Part shown: piece by piece, positions 1 to 9,763 of the stretch
Position numbering within the stretch: position 1 is the first letter of the stretch
Layout: each line of letters opens with the position of its first letter
From: Symsagittifera roscoffensis
Lineage: Eukaryota > Xenacoelomorpha > Acoela > Convolutidae
Direction: 5' to 3'
Length of the DNA: 64,000 nucleotides
Assembly (NCBI RefSeq): GCF_963678635.1
Contig: NC_087067.1
Coordinates: 41,816,696-41,880,695 of the forward strand
Position numbers and translations under genes: made by a program
The notes under the pieces: model-generated
Told to the model about the DNA's origin: nothing
Seen by the model: only the letters and a program-made list of their open reading frames with translations
Database searches by the model: none

Positions 1-218
1 TAGAACAAAGCGCAGCATTGCATCTAGCAAATCACATAAAAAATGAATAAATTTCAAAAAAAAATCAATTTAGAAAAACAGTCGAAAAACAAAACCAGCA
101 GAATGAAAATAGCTTTAATTTACCATGCGACTACTAAGCCGATATACTTGGGTACACACCCGTTGAGTAAAAAACCAAAGCAATAAGGAACTGTTGTCGT
201 CAAAAATATGCTTCGAAC

Positions 219-250
219 CAGGGGCGGATCTAGGATTTTCTCGAGTATGT
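219..250 (+). mobile_element. hAT MITE 5' end fragment
   Basis: The stretch starting CAGGGGCGGATCTAGGATTT and running on into TCTCGAG matches the left end of the complete hAT-type element at 38,577. After about 30 bases the similarity stops, so this is a solo end or a truncated copy. No 8-bp duplication partner is visible. Confidence 0.5.
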
Positions 251-380
251 ATTATTTAAAAATAATTTTAAAAAGCGACCAAGCCTATAAAACACAAGCC
301 GGTATTATTTGATGGAAAAAAATCCGAGTTGGTAAAATTGCAAGTAACAGATCGACTGCCAGTTAGAGTTAAATATGTTT

Positions 381-789
381 AAAACATAGCCAATCGAAGA
401 TTTGAAAAGAGTAATGAACGCAAGTAAACAAAAACACACTGACTTTCTTGAAAAAATTTCGACTTTCAAATTTCAAAGACAAAAAAATAGATGCAATTTA
501 AGCTCTTTGAATTTCTAAAGGAATTTATGGCTGGCGCTTTTTTGATAACATAAACCCAACTAGAGAAAACTGAATCAATAGGTAAAGTTTTTATTCCGCT
601 GGAAAAAATCTAAAAATTAAATTTCACTTTCGAAACTAGGAATCGTTCGTATTTGGAGAGTGCTATTTACGTCAGTTTCAGCAGATAAACTTCAATTGAC
701 CTCAAAAAGTGCATAGTAGTTATTAGAGACTTTTCCTGCAAAAAAAACAGCAAGACCTATTTAAGAGGCTTCACTACGTTCATTACTCT
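381..789 (+). mobile_element. MITE-like dispersed repeat, copy A
   Basis: This roughly 400-bp block is shared, in the same orientation, with 59,593-60,083. Shared pieces include the start AAAACATAGCCAATCGAAG, the middle 'TATTTGGAGAG.GCTAT.TACGTCA' and the end CGTTCATTACTCT. Its outer parts form inverted ends: AGAGTAATGAACGCAAGT near the left and the reverse complement (ACT.CGTTCATTACTCT) at the right. No coding capacity is seen. It is probably a non-autonomous DNA transposon; the superfamily is unknown. Confidence 0.6.
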
Positions 790-1749
790 AATCAGAAGAA
801 AAATCCGTGCTTTCCAAATAGAGCAGACAAAAATAAGCAAAAAAAGTCTAGAAAAAAATCAATTTCACACATGTTCTCAAAGAAAAAACACAGGTTTTGG
901 CCAGTATTCACCCTCCAGACATCAGGGTGCAAAGTATCGTTATTTTTATATAGCTTCATTAATAAATCAAGTTCAATTTCCTAGACTTGAATGAAAATTT
1001 GTTTACGGGAAAAACGTCTAGAACCCAATTACAAGTCCTTTGCTTTCGCAAAAGATTAAAAAAATATCAACAAAATTTCAGATAGTAATCAGCAAGCAAA
1101 CAAATTCTTAAACAGCTTTTAAACCAGTTTACATAGAGTAATTAGAAAAAACAATAAGCATAAAAACAAAGTCGACTGAATTTCAGAGGATGGGAAGCAA
1201 GGTGAAAAAGAAAATATGTAGATCCGACTTTTTTTTTTCTAAATGAGCTTAGATTCAGTTATGCAGCACAATAAAAGCGCACGAAAGCTTGACTCATGCT
1301 AATTCTGCGTATGCAGTTTCTAATATGAAAAAGTCTAAGACCGGTTACAATAGCCTAGCGTGTCGCAGTGGTAACCAGTCCCTAGTTAAAACGGTAACTT
1401 ACAGAAAATTGCAGTCAACTCTTTCGGCATATTATCCATTCCAATGATTGCACTTGTCTTCTCTTTTGGACAAGTTTCTATTTCTGGTTCTGTTGTTTTT
1501 GGCGCTCGAGCAGACCGGCGCAAACTCTGATCTTTTTCCACATCTGGACCAGAAGTTTGCCGAGCTCGATTGGTTCGTTTCGAAGACATTTTCGATCTGA
1601 CTACTCAGGATTTACACATATTCTCAATATTCAAAACCAATTCTCCGCGAAATCATTTCTCTATTAATATATTAAGTTAACTATATGTACAGAATCTATC
1701 TTTCATCAAATCTGAAAAAAAACACGTCACTGAGTACCGGTATCACATG
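790..1749. other. gene-free AT-rich spacer
   Basis: No gene, RNA gene or clear repeat is recognised. A short open frame on the minus strand (1,386-1,589) is slightly less AT-rich than its surroundings, but it has no recognisable domain and no splice context, so I do not call it a gene. Confidence 0.5.
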
Positions 1750-2170
1750 TAAAAAAGTTCGACAAAACTATGAAGGATTTTTGAAAATCCGCCCCCTCGA
1801 GAAAATCTTAGATCCAAGCCCGATCACTAAAGTAGTCGATTGCTGCGCACATAGCACAGCAGTTTTCAACCACTGCAAACATTGCAAAAGAAAAGACACC
1901 ATTTATATTACCGTTTCATTGAATAAGGGGCAGTAGCGGATTTGGCGGCGGGGGGATGTTCGACCTCTCCTTTCCTCAAGGATTCTGCCCCCTGACTACC
2001 CTAAGATTCCCCCAAAGGTACTATTTCAAGACCTCCATTTGTGGCTGACTGACCCTAAAATTTACTCAAAACTGTCCAAAAAGTGCCTAAAAATATCTTT
2101 ATGGCCTTTTTTTTTTAATTTTGCCCTCGCCGCAAAAAAAATAGGCCAAAACAGGGTCTTTTTAGTTATA
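1750..2170 (-). mobile_element. two hAT MITE remnants in reverse orientation
   Basis: The segment around 1,779-1,828 reads as the reverse complement of a hAT-MITE left end (CTCGAGAAAATC.TAGATCC). The segment from about 1,933 begins CAGTAGCGGATTT and carries the reverse complement of the internal part of the 38.6-kb element (for example CCAAAAAGTGCCTAAAAA, then a GGCC-plus-poly-T stretch and GGCCAAAACAG). Both are degraded and no target duplications are visible. Confidence 0.5.
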
Positions 2171-3293
2171 CTGGGTGAGGAGAAATGGGTGGTATTCAAC
2201 GTTCAACGATCTAAAAACGGAATAATTGTGACAACTCGAGTTTTAAAATATCCTTTCCATTTTTTCAAAAATCACATGATTGCTGCAAGGTAAGCTCTCG
2301 TAAGACAACCATATCTTAGTTGACCTTAAATAATTAACTACCGTTCCCGATTAGGCGTCTGGCAGGTTAGCAGTTAAAATAAATTTTACTCACGAACAAA
2401 AAAAAACAAATGAAATCATTCAAATTACAAGAAAATACATTATCAGCCATTAACTGTTAAATTTACTTTAATAACAAGGATAGCCGGAATAGCACAATGT
2501 TCCGACCCTAGGCTTAAAAAATACAAAAAGGTTCTTTAATAAGGGTCGTTTTTTTTCTGGGTGGTGTGATAAAAGGCTCTGAACGAAAAACTACAATTTA
2601 GGGACTTTCGACAGTCATAGTAAAATGGGCAAATTGGACAACAACTTTTGTAAAAAAAAATGATCGAAAAAATATCGTTTAAAACTTTTTTCAAATTTTT
2701 TCGCAGAATTTTTTGAAATTTAGAAATTTTTGATTCCCCAAATTTTCGCTGACAAAAATCCACTATACAACTTAACTCGACTAAATTAAATTTTTCCCGG
2801 CTTAAATTAAGCATAAATAAACTATTGTAAGCCTGCTCGCTCGCCTTTATTCGCTCAAAATCAAACCAAAAATAAAAAATTTCAAATCAATTTTTTTATC
2901 ACTGAGAAAAAATTTTTGAAATTTTAAATGTCGTTCGAATCAAAACTAAAAGGGGGTTTAACATGACATATCACTTGACCTGATTTGCGGTTCCTGATTT
3001 TGCTTGGAAAACAAAAAAAACTAGAACACACCCGATTACAAAAATCCTCCCCATTTTCAATGGTCGGAACAATAAAAAAAGAAGTTATTTAGCTAAGACA
3101 AATGCTACACGAGCTACATTACCTGACCTTGATTGCAGTATACTAAAATTACACTCTTGCTGTCTACGAACTATAACTCGTTGATCTAAGTTTTCTAAAT
3201 TGTTTTTATCTTGTACGCTAATTAAAATTGTATCTCAGACCATTCTAATAGAACTGAATTTGTACCTTAGAATGGATGCATCAAGCTTCTACC
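2171..3293. other. gene-free spacer
   Basis: AT-rich sequence with no recognised gene, RNA or repeat. It lies 3' of the TRIM-like gene and should contain its 3' UTR, but I could not identify a convincing polyadenylation signal. Confidence 0.5.
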
Positions 3294-4433
3294 CTAGAAC
3301 TTCAACACTCGACAACAAAATTTGAACTTATCCTCGCTTTTCCAAGCTTCATTCCACGTTACTGTCTCAACAGTACACCGATTTTCGGCCTTGCTCGGCG
3401 AAAACTGAAGCTCATGACGGCTTCTGTTTTCATTTGGTTTTTCTGTTTCTTTATGAAAGGCAGCACTCATCTTTAAAATGCATGGTAAAAGTCGATTTAA
3501 GGAGTCTTTTACAATCGGTTTAACAACAACTTCCATTTTTAAAATCTTCACAGAGGTTGCGCTTGTTTGTGGATTATTATTGCTGAGTACAACTTGCAAA
3601 AACAAATCGTCTAAAAACACTGGTAAACCTACATTTACGGCGGTCCATTCATCGTACGTTTTGATTTGAAAAACCGTAGAAAACACAATTTGCTCGACGT
3701 TTGTTGCTACAACCGCGGAATAATTGTTGTTAATTTTCGCTATTTTGCTCGGTATTTGGTTTAAAGTTTCAGCAATTTGATCCAAATGGCTAGGTATGAG
3801 ATAGCGATCATTTACAGAATGTTTCAAACTTTTGATTTCGCCATCATATTTGTCAACATCAGACCCTGTCGTTTCGATTTCTCTTTTCAGATCCGTTAAT
3901 TTTCTCAATTTTTCATTCTCTATTTCGATTTTTGTCTCACAAACACTAATATGACGTTTTCTTGTAGTGCGAAGACTAGTTATATCATTTTCATATTGCT
4001 TCAGAGACGCATTGACATCTTTTAAGTAGTTTTCTAAGGACTCGATGGTATGTTTCTGATGAGACGATTGAAAGCATGTTTTGCAAGAGCATATGTTACA
4101 GCTAGAGCAGAAGAATTCAATCGGCAAGCAATGCTTGCTGCATGCTAGAGCTCTTTCAATGGTGTTCTCTTTTTTGATCGCAGAAGACTTAATGACCTCC
4201 AAAAACTCTTTGAGACCATAGAGAGGCTTTCTCAGAGAAGTTGAAAAAACAGAGGCTTTTGAGTGTGAAGACCTACACATAGGACAGACAATTGTCACTG
4301 ATTTATTTAACTTTTCGATGCATTTTTTAAAACAGAATAAATGGCCACAGGGTAGAGCTCTCGGATCTGTAAGAATTTCCAAGCAAATGCCACATTGCAA
4401 CTTCTCCAGCTCTCTAGTGGTAATTTCAGCCAT
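3294..4433 (-). CDS. TRIM-like RING/B-box/coiled-coil protein
   Basis: A 379-residue single-exon protein, probably a RING-type E3 ubiquitin ligase. An N-terminal RING has C14, C17, C29, H31, C34, C38, C50 and C53. The gap between C34 and C38 is three residues where the family normally has two. A B-box 2 follows with C98, H101, C109, C112, C117, C120, H125 and H128, matching the usual spacing. Residues about 130-235 are charged and heptad-like, as in a TRIM coiled coil. The C-terminal 130 residues lack a recognisable B30.2, NHL or filamin domain; a diverged MATH-like fold is possible but unproven. The start ATG has a purine at -3, and a candidate splice acceptor (TCTTTAG) ends five bases upstream. 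Substrate and pathway cannot be told from the sequence. Confidence 0.75.
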   Translation of the reverse strand: MAEITTRELEKLQCGICLEILTDPRALPCGHLFCFKKCIEKLNKSVTIVCPMCRSSHSKASVFSTSLRKPLYGLKEFLEVIKSSAIKKENTIERALACSKHCLPIEFFCSSCNICSCKTCFQSSHQKHTIESLENYLKDVNASLKQYENDITSLRTTRKRHISVCETKIEIENEKLRKLTDLKREIETTGSDVDKYDGEIKSLKHSVNDRYLIPSHLDQIAETLNQIPSKIAKINNNYSAVVATNVEQIVFSTVFQIKTYDEWTAVNVGLPVFLDDLFLQVVLSNNNPQTSATSVKILKMEVVVKPIVKDSLNRLLPCILKMSAAFHKETEKPNENRSRHELQFSPSKAENRCTVETVTWNEAWKSEDKFKFCCRVLKF

Positions 4434-4605
4434 TTTTTCTAAAGACTTGAAATCTTTGAGAGTAAGTTGAATTGCATGACCAAAAAATTACCAGCAACAC
4501 TGGGGAGAGAGGGAGAGAAGAGACTTATCAATAATACAAGAAATTCAAGAAAAACTAAAAAGATATCTATGCTTCGCAATTCCGCTGGAGACATAATTAG
4601 AGACA

Positions 4606-5020
4606 TGTAACATTCGCCCGGAAGTACATATCGACGGAAAATAAAGCTAGGTTCTAAAACGACTGGCCAACGTCTAAACAGAGCTCTACATACTTTTCAC
4701 CGTCTCTACCAAGCCAGTTCTTTTGGTGGTCTTTCTAACATCGGGTCGACAAAAACGTTACTGCTTTCGGCTTCGGTCAAAACACTCAAATTAACTAGAT
4801 TACATGCAGAAATAGTGAGCTCATGGCTGGGTCTCAGTATCCCCAGACCACGAGGTCACTCCTAAAATCAGGGCTACTACTATTTATTGAATTATTTTTT
4901 GTTTTTGTTCAGTAGATAAAATCATCATCTCCATCGAAGATGGATCAACCCTTTCCGCCAAATCCTAGCTTCTCATCCTAGCAAAATGAATTCAGATGTT
5001 AAATAAACTCAATTCAGGAT
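4606..5020 (-). repeat. inverted fragment of the retroelement LTR (3' half)
   Basis: This segment is the reverse complement of the last roughly 400 bases of the LTRs at 5,224-6,110 and 26,946-27,858. It begins at the LTR terminus TGTAACATTCG. It retains the 20-bp internal block that the 5' LTR has lost, so it derives from a different copy. Together with the 5' LTR it makes a long inverted repeat with a spacer of about 0.7 kb. Confidence 0.85.
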
Positions 5021-5223
5021 GTGAATTCACGAATAAGTCCGAAGATTCAAGAATTAGGAGCTTAGGCTCACGAAAGTATCGATGAGGGCACTGCTGAGGT
5101 CCAGTGAATACTGTGGACCGATCAGAAAGAAGTACTACCACTATATGTCGAGAATTGTTGGGATGACGTACAAACCTTTCATCATTGAGGACATACGTGC
5201 TTGTTACTTAGACTATAAACCAT
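5021..5223 (+). pseudogene. fragment of an older related retroelement (left of insertion)
   Basis: About 190 bases here match the internal coding region around 23,950-24,140 of the big element (for example CAGTGA.TACTGTGGACCGATCA and GACATACG). They are diverged and contain stops. The match ends exactly where the 5' LTR begins and resumes to the right of the 3' LTR at 27,859. The 22.6-kb element therefore inserted into an older relative in the same orientation. Confidence 0.8.
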
Positions 5224-6110
5224 TGTGACATTCGACCAGAATGGACAAAAAGGCAGACGCAGCAATTTCGAGTTTTTAGCAGCGAACCTTCCGAATTGGC
5301 GGTTTTGAGGGAATAAGAGCGTTATTCGAACGATTGGACAAATTGTGAAGGCTGAAGGATTCGGAAATTCCTAAATTTTAAAAATTCGAATTGATGACGT
5401 AACAATTCTAAGAATTGTCAAAATTGGCCATTTTAGAGAAAAAACTGAAATAAACACAGCAACATTAGTTGCGATAGCGATAACGGCAAAAATTGTGATT
5501 GGAAAACAACAATAAATTGCAAATTTAGCAGAGACCGTTCCGAGTTGCAACTATTGTGTCGCTACAATAGTTGCAAGGCCGTTGCGAACAACGGTGAAGG
5601 GTGGAAGACAGCCTTCCGGAAGGAGAATAAGAGTCTTATTTCCCCGGATTCAAGAATCCGAAGGGGTCTCGGGACTGAAACTCTGAGCACTTTATACAAA
5701 TTTTTAGCTTCCCTATTATGTCCTGAGTTCAATTTATTTAACATCTGAATTCATTTTGCTAGGATGAGAAGCTAGGAGTTGGGGAAAGGGTTGATCCATC
5801 TTCGATGGAGATGATGATTTTATCTACAAAACAAAATCAAAAATAATTCAATAAATAGTAGGAGCCTTGATTTTAGGAGTGACCTCGTGGTCTGGGGATA
5901 CTGAGACCCAGCCATGAGCTCACTATTTTTGCATGTAATCTAGTTAATTTGAGTGTTTTGACCAAAGCCGAAAGCAGTAACGTTTTTGTCGACCCGATGT
6001 TAGAACAACCAAAAGAACTGGCTTGGTAGAGCTCTGTTTAGACGTTGGCCAGTCGTCTTAGAACCTAGCTTTATTTTCCGTCGATACGTATCTTCCGGGC
6101 GAATGTTACA
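5224..6110 (+). repeat. 5' LTR
   Basis: Direct repeat of 26,946-27,858. It contains the palindrome CCTTCCGGAAGG and one copy of the AATCC(G/A)GAGGGGTCT-type motif at 5,655-5,669. Compared with the 3' LTR it lacks 20 bases near 6,030, a deletion between two GTAGAG repeats. An RNA start and poly(A) site are expected here but were not located. Confidence 0.88.
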
Positions 6111-6887
6111 TAGATGTTTTTATGGCAATCCTGGGTGTTATTCTTTTTTAACATCATGACCAGCAGAACCGTTAACGAGCACTCAGCGCCGAGCGGATGC
6201 TCACATTAACGCCCTTAATAGGCCAAAATTGCCGGGGCAGAAGGGTAGTTTGGAACGCGGAAGCCTTCCGGATTACCGTGAATAGCTTTTTAACCTAGTT
6301 CACGAACCTTGAAGGGTGAGGTGATTTGCGGTCCCGTCATCTCCTGAGTGGTCCGTGACCAAAAACACTTAAAGATACATATAAAACTAAACAAAAAGTA
6401 GTATAGTACCCAAGAAAAACAAAAAACATCAAAAAATAACCGAAAAAACCAAAAACAGTAAAAAAAAAAAGTTAAAAAAATCAGTAGAAATCATCCCCCC
6501 AGACAAGATGTGATCCGACCCCCCCGTTTGTTGTTGATAGATATATTGTTCTTACAGGCATTTATATCAGTCAGGATTGTTACAATCAAATTAGTGGCTC
6601 GTTTGTGAGGCTTGTACTGTAGGATTATTCGAGCATTTAAGCACGTTAATGATAAATTGCGCTCAATCCGGAAGGGTCTGTTGATTTGCGCTCAATCCGG
6701 AGGGGTCTTGGGAGAACACTGATCCGGCAAGCAGTACAAGGAGCAACAAGAAAGGGCTCAACAACAACAACAATCGACTTTTGGGTATCGTTAACAAGTT
6801 TTGTATCCCTTTTGGTACAAAAATCAAGATAGTAATCTGTGGGGGGCTCGACAGTGCTGCACTGTAGTGACCCTTCACCGAACTGCG

Positions 6888-6920
6888 AATATCCGAGTTA
6901 AGCACCTTAACTCGGATATT
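6888..6920 (+). other. perfect hairpin in leader
   Basis: AATATCCGAGTTAA, five-base loop GCACC, then TTAACTCGGATATT: a perfect 14-bp stem. It lies just before one copy of the GGAGGGGT motif. A smaller hairpin (ACAGTGC/GCACTGT) sits about 40 bases upstream. Confidence 0.85.
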
Positions 6921-8080
6921 AAACAAACCCGGAGGGGTGTAGTATTACTAACATTATTACTTATATAGCCTATATTAATACAACTATATCGTTTTTCAGT
7001 GAAAAACACAGAAAGCAGACCGGTTTTTAGGGTCAAAGTAGCGATATTTTGATCCCCCCACAAATCGCGATTTTTGAGACGAAAAAAGCGCTAAATTAGT
7101 GTGTTACATCGTAACTGCACTACTATAATAGACAGAACCGGTTAAGTTTAGTTCGGAAGTGGTTGGAACTATTTTGGTACCAAAAACCACACTTTCGTGA
7201 TTTTTGAGAAAACGGAACACTATAAATTCAGAAAGTTTTTTAAAATTTTTGAGTTAGGACAGTAAAAATAGTTGTTCGGACAACGTCCACTAGTGAATAT
7301 ACAGATTCTAGAATCCGCATCCCGAAAACCTTCCGGGTTCCAGAGAAATCGAACTTAACGTGTTTGATTTGGTGGATTCATCAATCCGGAGGGGTCCAGG
7401 TAGCATAGTTTTTTGCAAATTTTTTCAACTAAAGCGTTTTAGATCGGGTTTTTTGCATTGAACTAGAAAAGTATAGGCCTTTTGAGCTCGGATCAATTAT
7501 TTTTAGGTAGAAAAGAACAGAATTGATGAAAAAGTTAGGCGGAACCTATAAGAGAGAAATTTCTTGACCTTAGAAAAAAGACGTTTTGGTTAATAACTTT
7601 GGAACTACTGGACAGATCCAGTTGATCTTGGTACCAATAGATCAAAAATTAGTTGAGCTTACTGATAAAGAAAGTTTTTTGAAAAAGTAAGCGTGAAAAA
7701 TTTTTGAGATCGTTTTTAGCAAATTTACCAATTTGCGAAGATAGACCCCTCACGTTTTATAAAAAAGATTTTGGAAAGCCCTTACACCCCTACCAAAGGG
7801 CAGAAACGATTGAATAAGGCAATTTTGAGCTGTTCTAGAGGAATGGGGAAGGCTTGAGGAAGACCGGAAATTATTGATAGAGCCGAAATTAGGCTAGCGA
7901 TAAGACCCTTCACCGTTAGCGTGAATTGTCAAATAAGAGGCTTAACTTCAATCCGGAAGGGTCTAGGAAAGGATCACATACCCTTCCTAGTTAATTCAAA
8001 CAGCATAATAGCGTCGGAGAACGTATCCGGAGGGGTATAGGTTGAAAACCAAGGAAATCGCCGAAAAGCTACTTTTACAA

Positions 8081-8284
8081 AACCAGAGGGCTCCCAATCC
8101 GGAGGGGTCCAAATTTTTCCATATTCGGAGGGGTCCCAATCCGGAGGGGTCTTGTTTTCACAAAACCGGAGGGGTCCCAATCCGGAGGGGTCTTATATTT
8201 GCTAACTCAGAGGGGTCCCAATCGGGAGGGGTCTCAATTTTGCCAATCCGGAAGGGTCCTATTTTTGCCAATCCGGAGGGGTAT
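8081..8284 (+). repeat. tandem array, 41-bp period, two motif copies per unit
   Basis: Copies of a 15-bp motif (consensus AATCCGGAGGGGTCY) start at 8,081, 8,096, 8,122, 8,138, 8,163, 8,179, 8,204, 8,220, 8,245 and 8,270. Spacings alternate near 16 and 25, so every second copy is 41 or 42 apart. Sequence between copies is T-rich and variable, while the GGAGGGGTC core is kept. The same motif occurs singly through the leader and once in each LTR. Confidence 0.9.
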
Positions 8285-8540
8285 TATTTTATTAAAGGAC
8301 TTAGGTAAAGAGAAGAAAAGATTACAGTGAGAGGTATTAGGTTATTAGCAGACAGGCTAGGAATCAGTGACTGCACTGGTAACTTGCCATTCATTAAAGA
8401 CCAGACCAAAACAAAACAGGTCCGAACTCGGATATTCGCGACACTAAGTCTAACCTAAAAAGAGCGTAATTCATTGGTGTGGATTGAAACCCAATACGTT
8501 TTTACGAAAAGTGACTGCCCTGAGGATTTTAGTTGGTCTA

Positions 8541-8654
8541 GCTTGGGCAGTCCCAAGGCAGACAGGTAACACAGTACTTGGTGGGTGCATCAGACGCCCA
8601 CTTGAGAAAATTACTGCCTTCAAAGTTTTGTCTGTTTGGTGCAGCACCAAGCAG
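8541..8654 (+). other. three consecutive hairpins upstream of gag
   Basis: CTTGGG/CCCAAG (8,542-8,557, loop CAGT), GTGGGTG/CGCCCAC (8,581-8,601, one G-U pair), and an 11-bp stem with a one-base loop at 8,632-8,654 around TTGGTGCAGCACCAA. In retroviruses, stem-loops between the primer site and gag serve packaging and dimerisation. That role here is inference from position and shape. Confidence 0.7.
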
Positions 8655-8953
8655 GGAAAGTTTTTTCTTTAAAAGACAAGTTCGACTATTGTACTGCGAC
8701 CAACTAAAAGTACAATACACATACGTTTTTCATAGAGGTATTCTTATTTTGTTATATCTGGTTTTTAATCAACGGTTTGTGCTTGATTGGGTAGTGAGTA
8801 CACTATCTTTAAATTGACTGATATCATCATTTTGTGCTAGTTCTCAAATCTTACGACCGATAATCGGTTAGTTTAAATAAATTATATACAAGCTGTACTC
8901 TGATAACATACAGGGATTCGTGGTCACTATTTAATAGAATCTTGTGAAATTTG

Positions 8954-9763
8954 ATGTGTTGTGTTTTTATTATCAATAGTCAAACTAGAAGGTCACTAGA
9001 AATTGAATTTAGTGTACAGGCATTAAGAAGGGATAGATTGGAAATGACTCTAGACAAGTCAAGAATACCTAAACGAGGTAATAGCTCTAGGAAATTCATA
9101 CCTGAAAAGCAAAGAAAAGCAATGACCGACCCTTTTGTGGATCGGATCACACGAGCCCGTACCGACAAAGGGGAGACGGTTTCAGGCAGAATGGTTGAAA
9201 CCAGGAGTCAGAAGTCCTCAGAAGAGCGAAAAGCTATGTTAGAAGTAGAGGTCCACACGGACCAAGCCATAAATGAGAACCAGGAAATACATGGACCGGA
9301 GGGGAGAGACAGAAGGCTGGCGAGTGAATCTACTCCGGTAGAACAAGGCCATGATTTTGCCACTTCCACCGGGACATTGGACCGAGAGGAGATGTCGAAA
9401 CTGTCCAACATCTCTACTGAGATAGTGGCAACCAGAAGATCTCCAACAGACAACACCATGATGGCAGGCGGGACTGAGAAACAAACAACGTCCTCATCGT
9501 TCTCAGAAAGAATGAAGAACACCTTCGGAAACATCTTTCCATTCACCATGGGAGTGGGCACAGGAAATGAAGGTGAATCCCAGGAGGAAGAAGAGGACGA
9601 AGACGAGCAAGTAGACTTTGGATCTCAAGTCAGCCTCAATAGTTCGACCCAGGAGAAGGAGGCATACGTCGAAAGAGAGACTGGAACCATGGCCAAACTT
9701 ACCAGGCCAGTCGAGAGGCTTTGCGACTATGACAAATTCAGAGACGCGAACTGGGGAGAGTAG
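8954..9763 (+). pseudogene. gag N-terminal part
   Basis: Open frame of about 270 codons at the position of gag. The likely start is the ATG at 9,044 (MTLDKSR); earlier ATGs at 8,954 are possible. The product is basic at first, then Ser/Thr- and Glu-rich, with an acidic run around 9,580-9,610. It recognises no domain on its own. Around 9,620-9,760 the coding frame passes to the next frame, in which gag continues, so a frameshift (mutation or programmed) lies in the overlap. Confidence 0.65.

Larger units (their letters stand above)
6111..8953 (+). other. long untranslated leader of the retroelement
   Basis: These 2.8 kb between the 5' LTR and gag have no long open frame on the plus strand. 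They hold the recurring motif AATCCGGAGGGGTC (6,665; 6,694; 6,926; 7,383; 7,950; 8,024 and the array at 8,081-8,284), a 14-bp hairpin at 6,888 and three consecutive hairpins at 8,541-8,654. A primer-binding site should lie just after 6,110. A TGG begins at about 6,122, but I cannot match it to a tRNA. Confidence 0.7.

Noticed and set aside
6111-6140. Primer-binding site candidate TGGCAATCCTGGG
   Set aside because: It starts a dozen bases from the LTR end and I cannot match it to a tRNA 3' end by eye, so it is not annotated.
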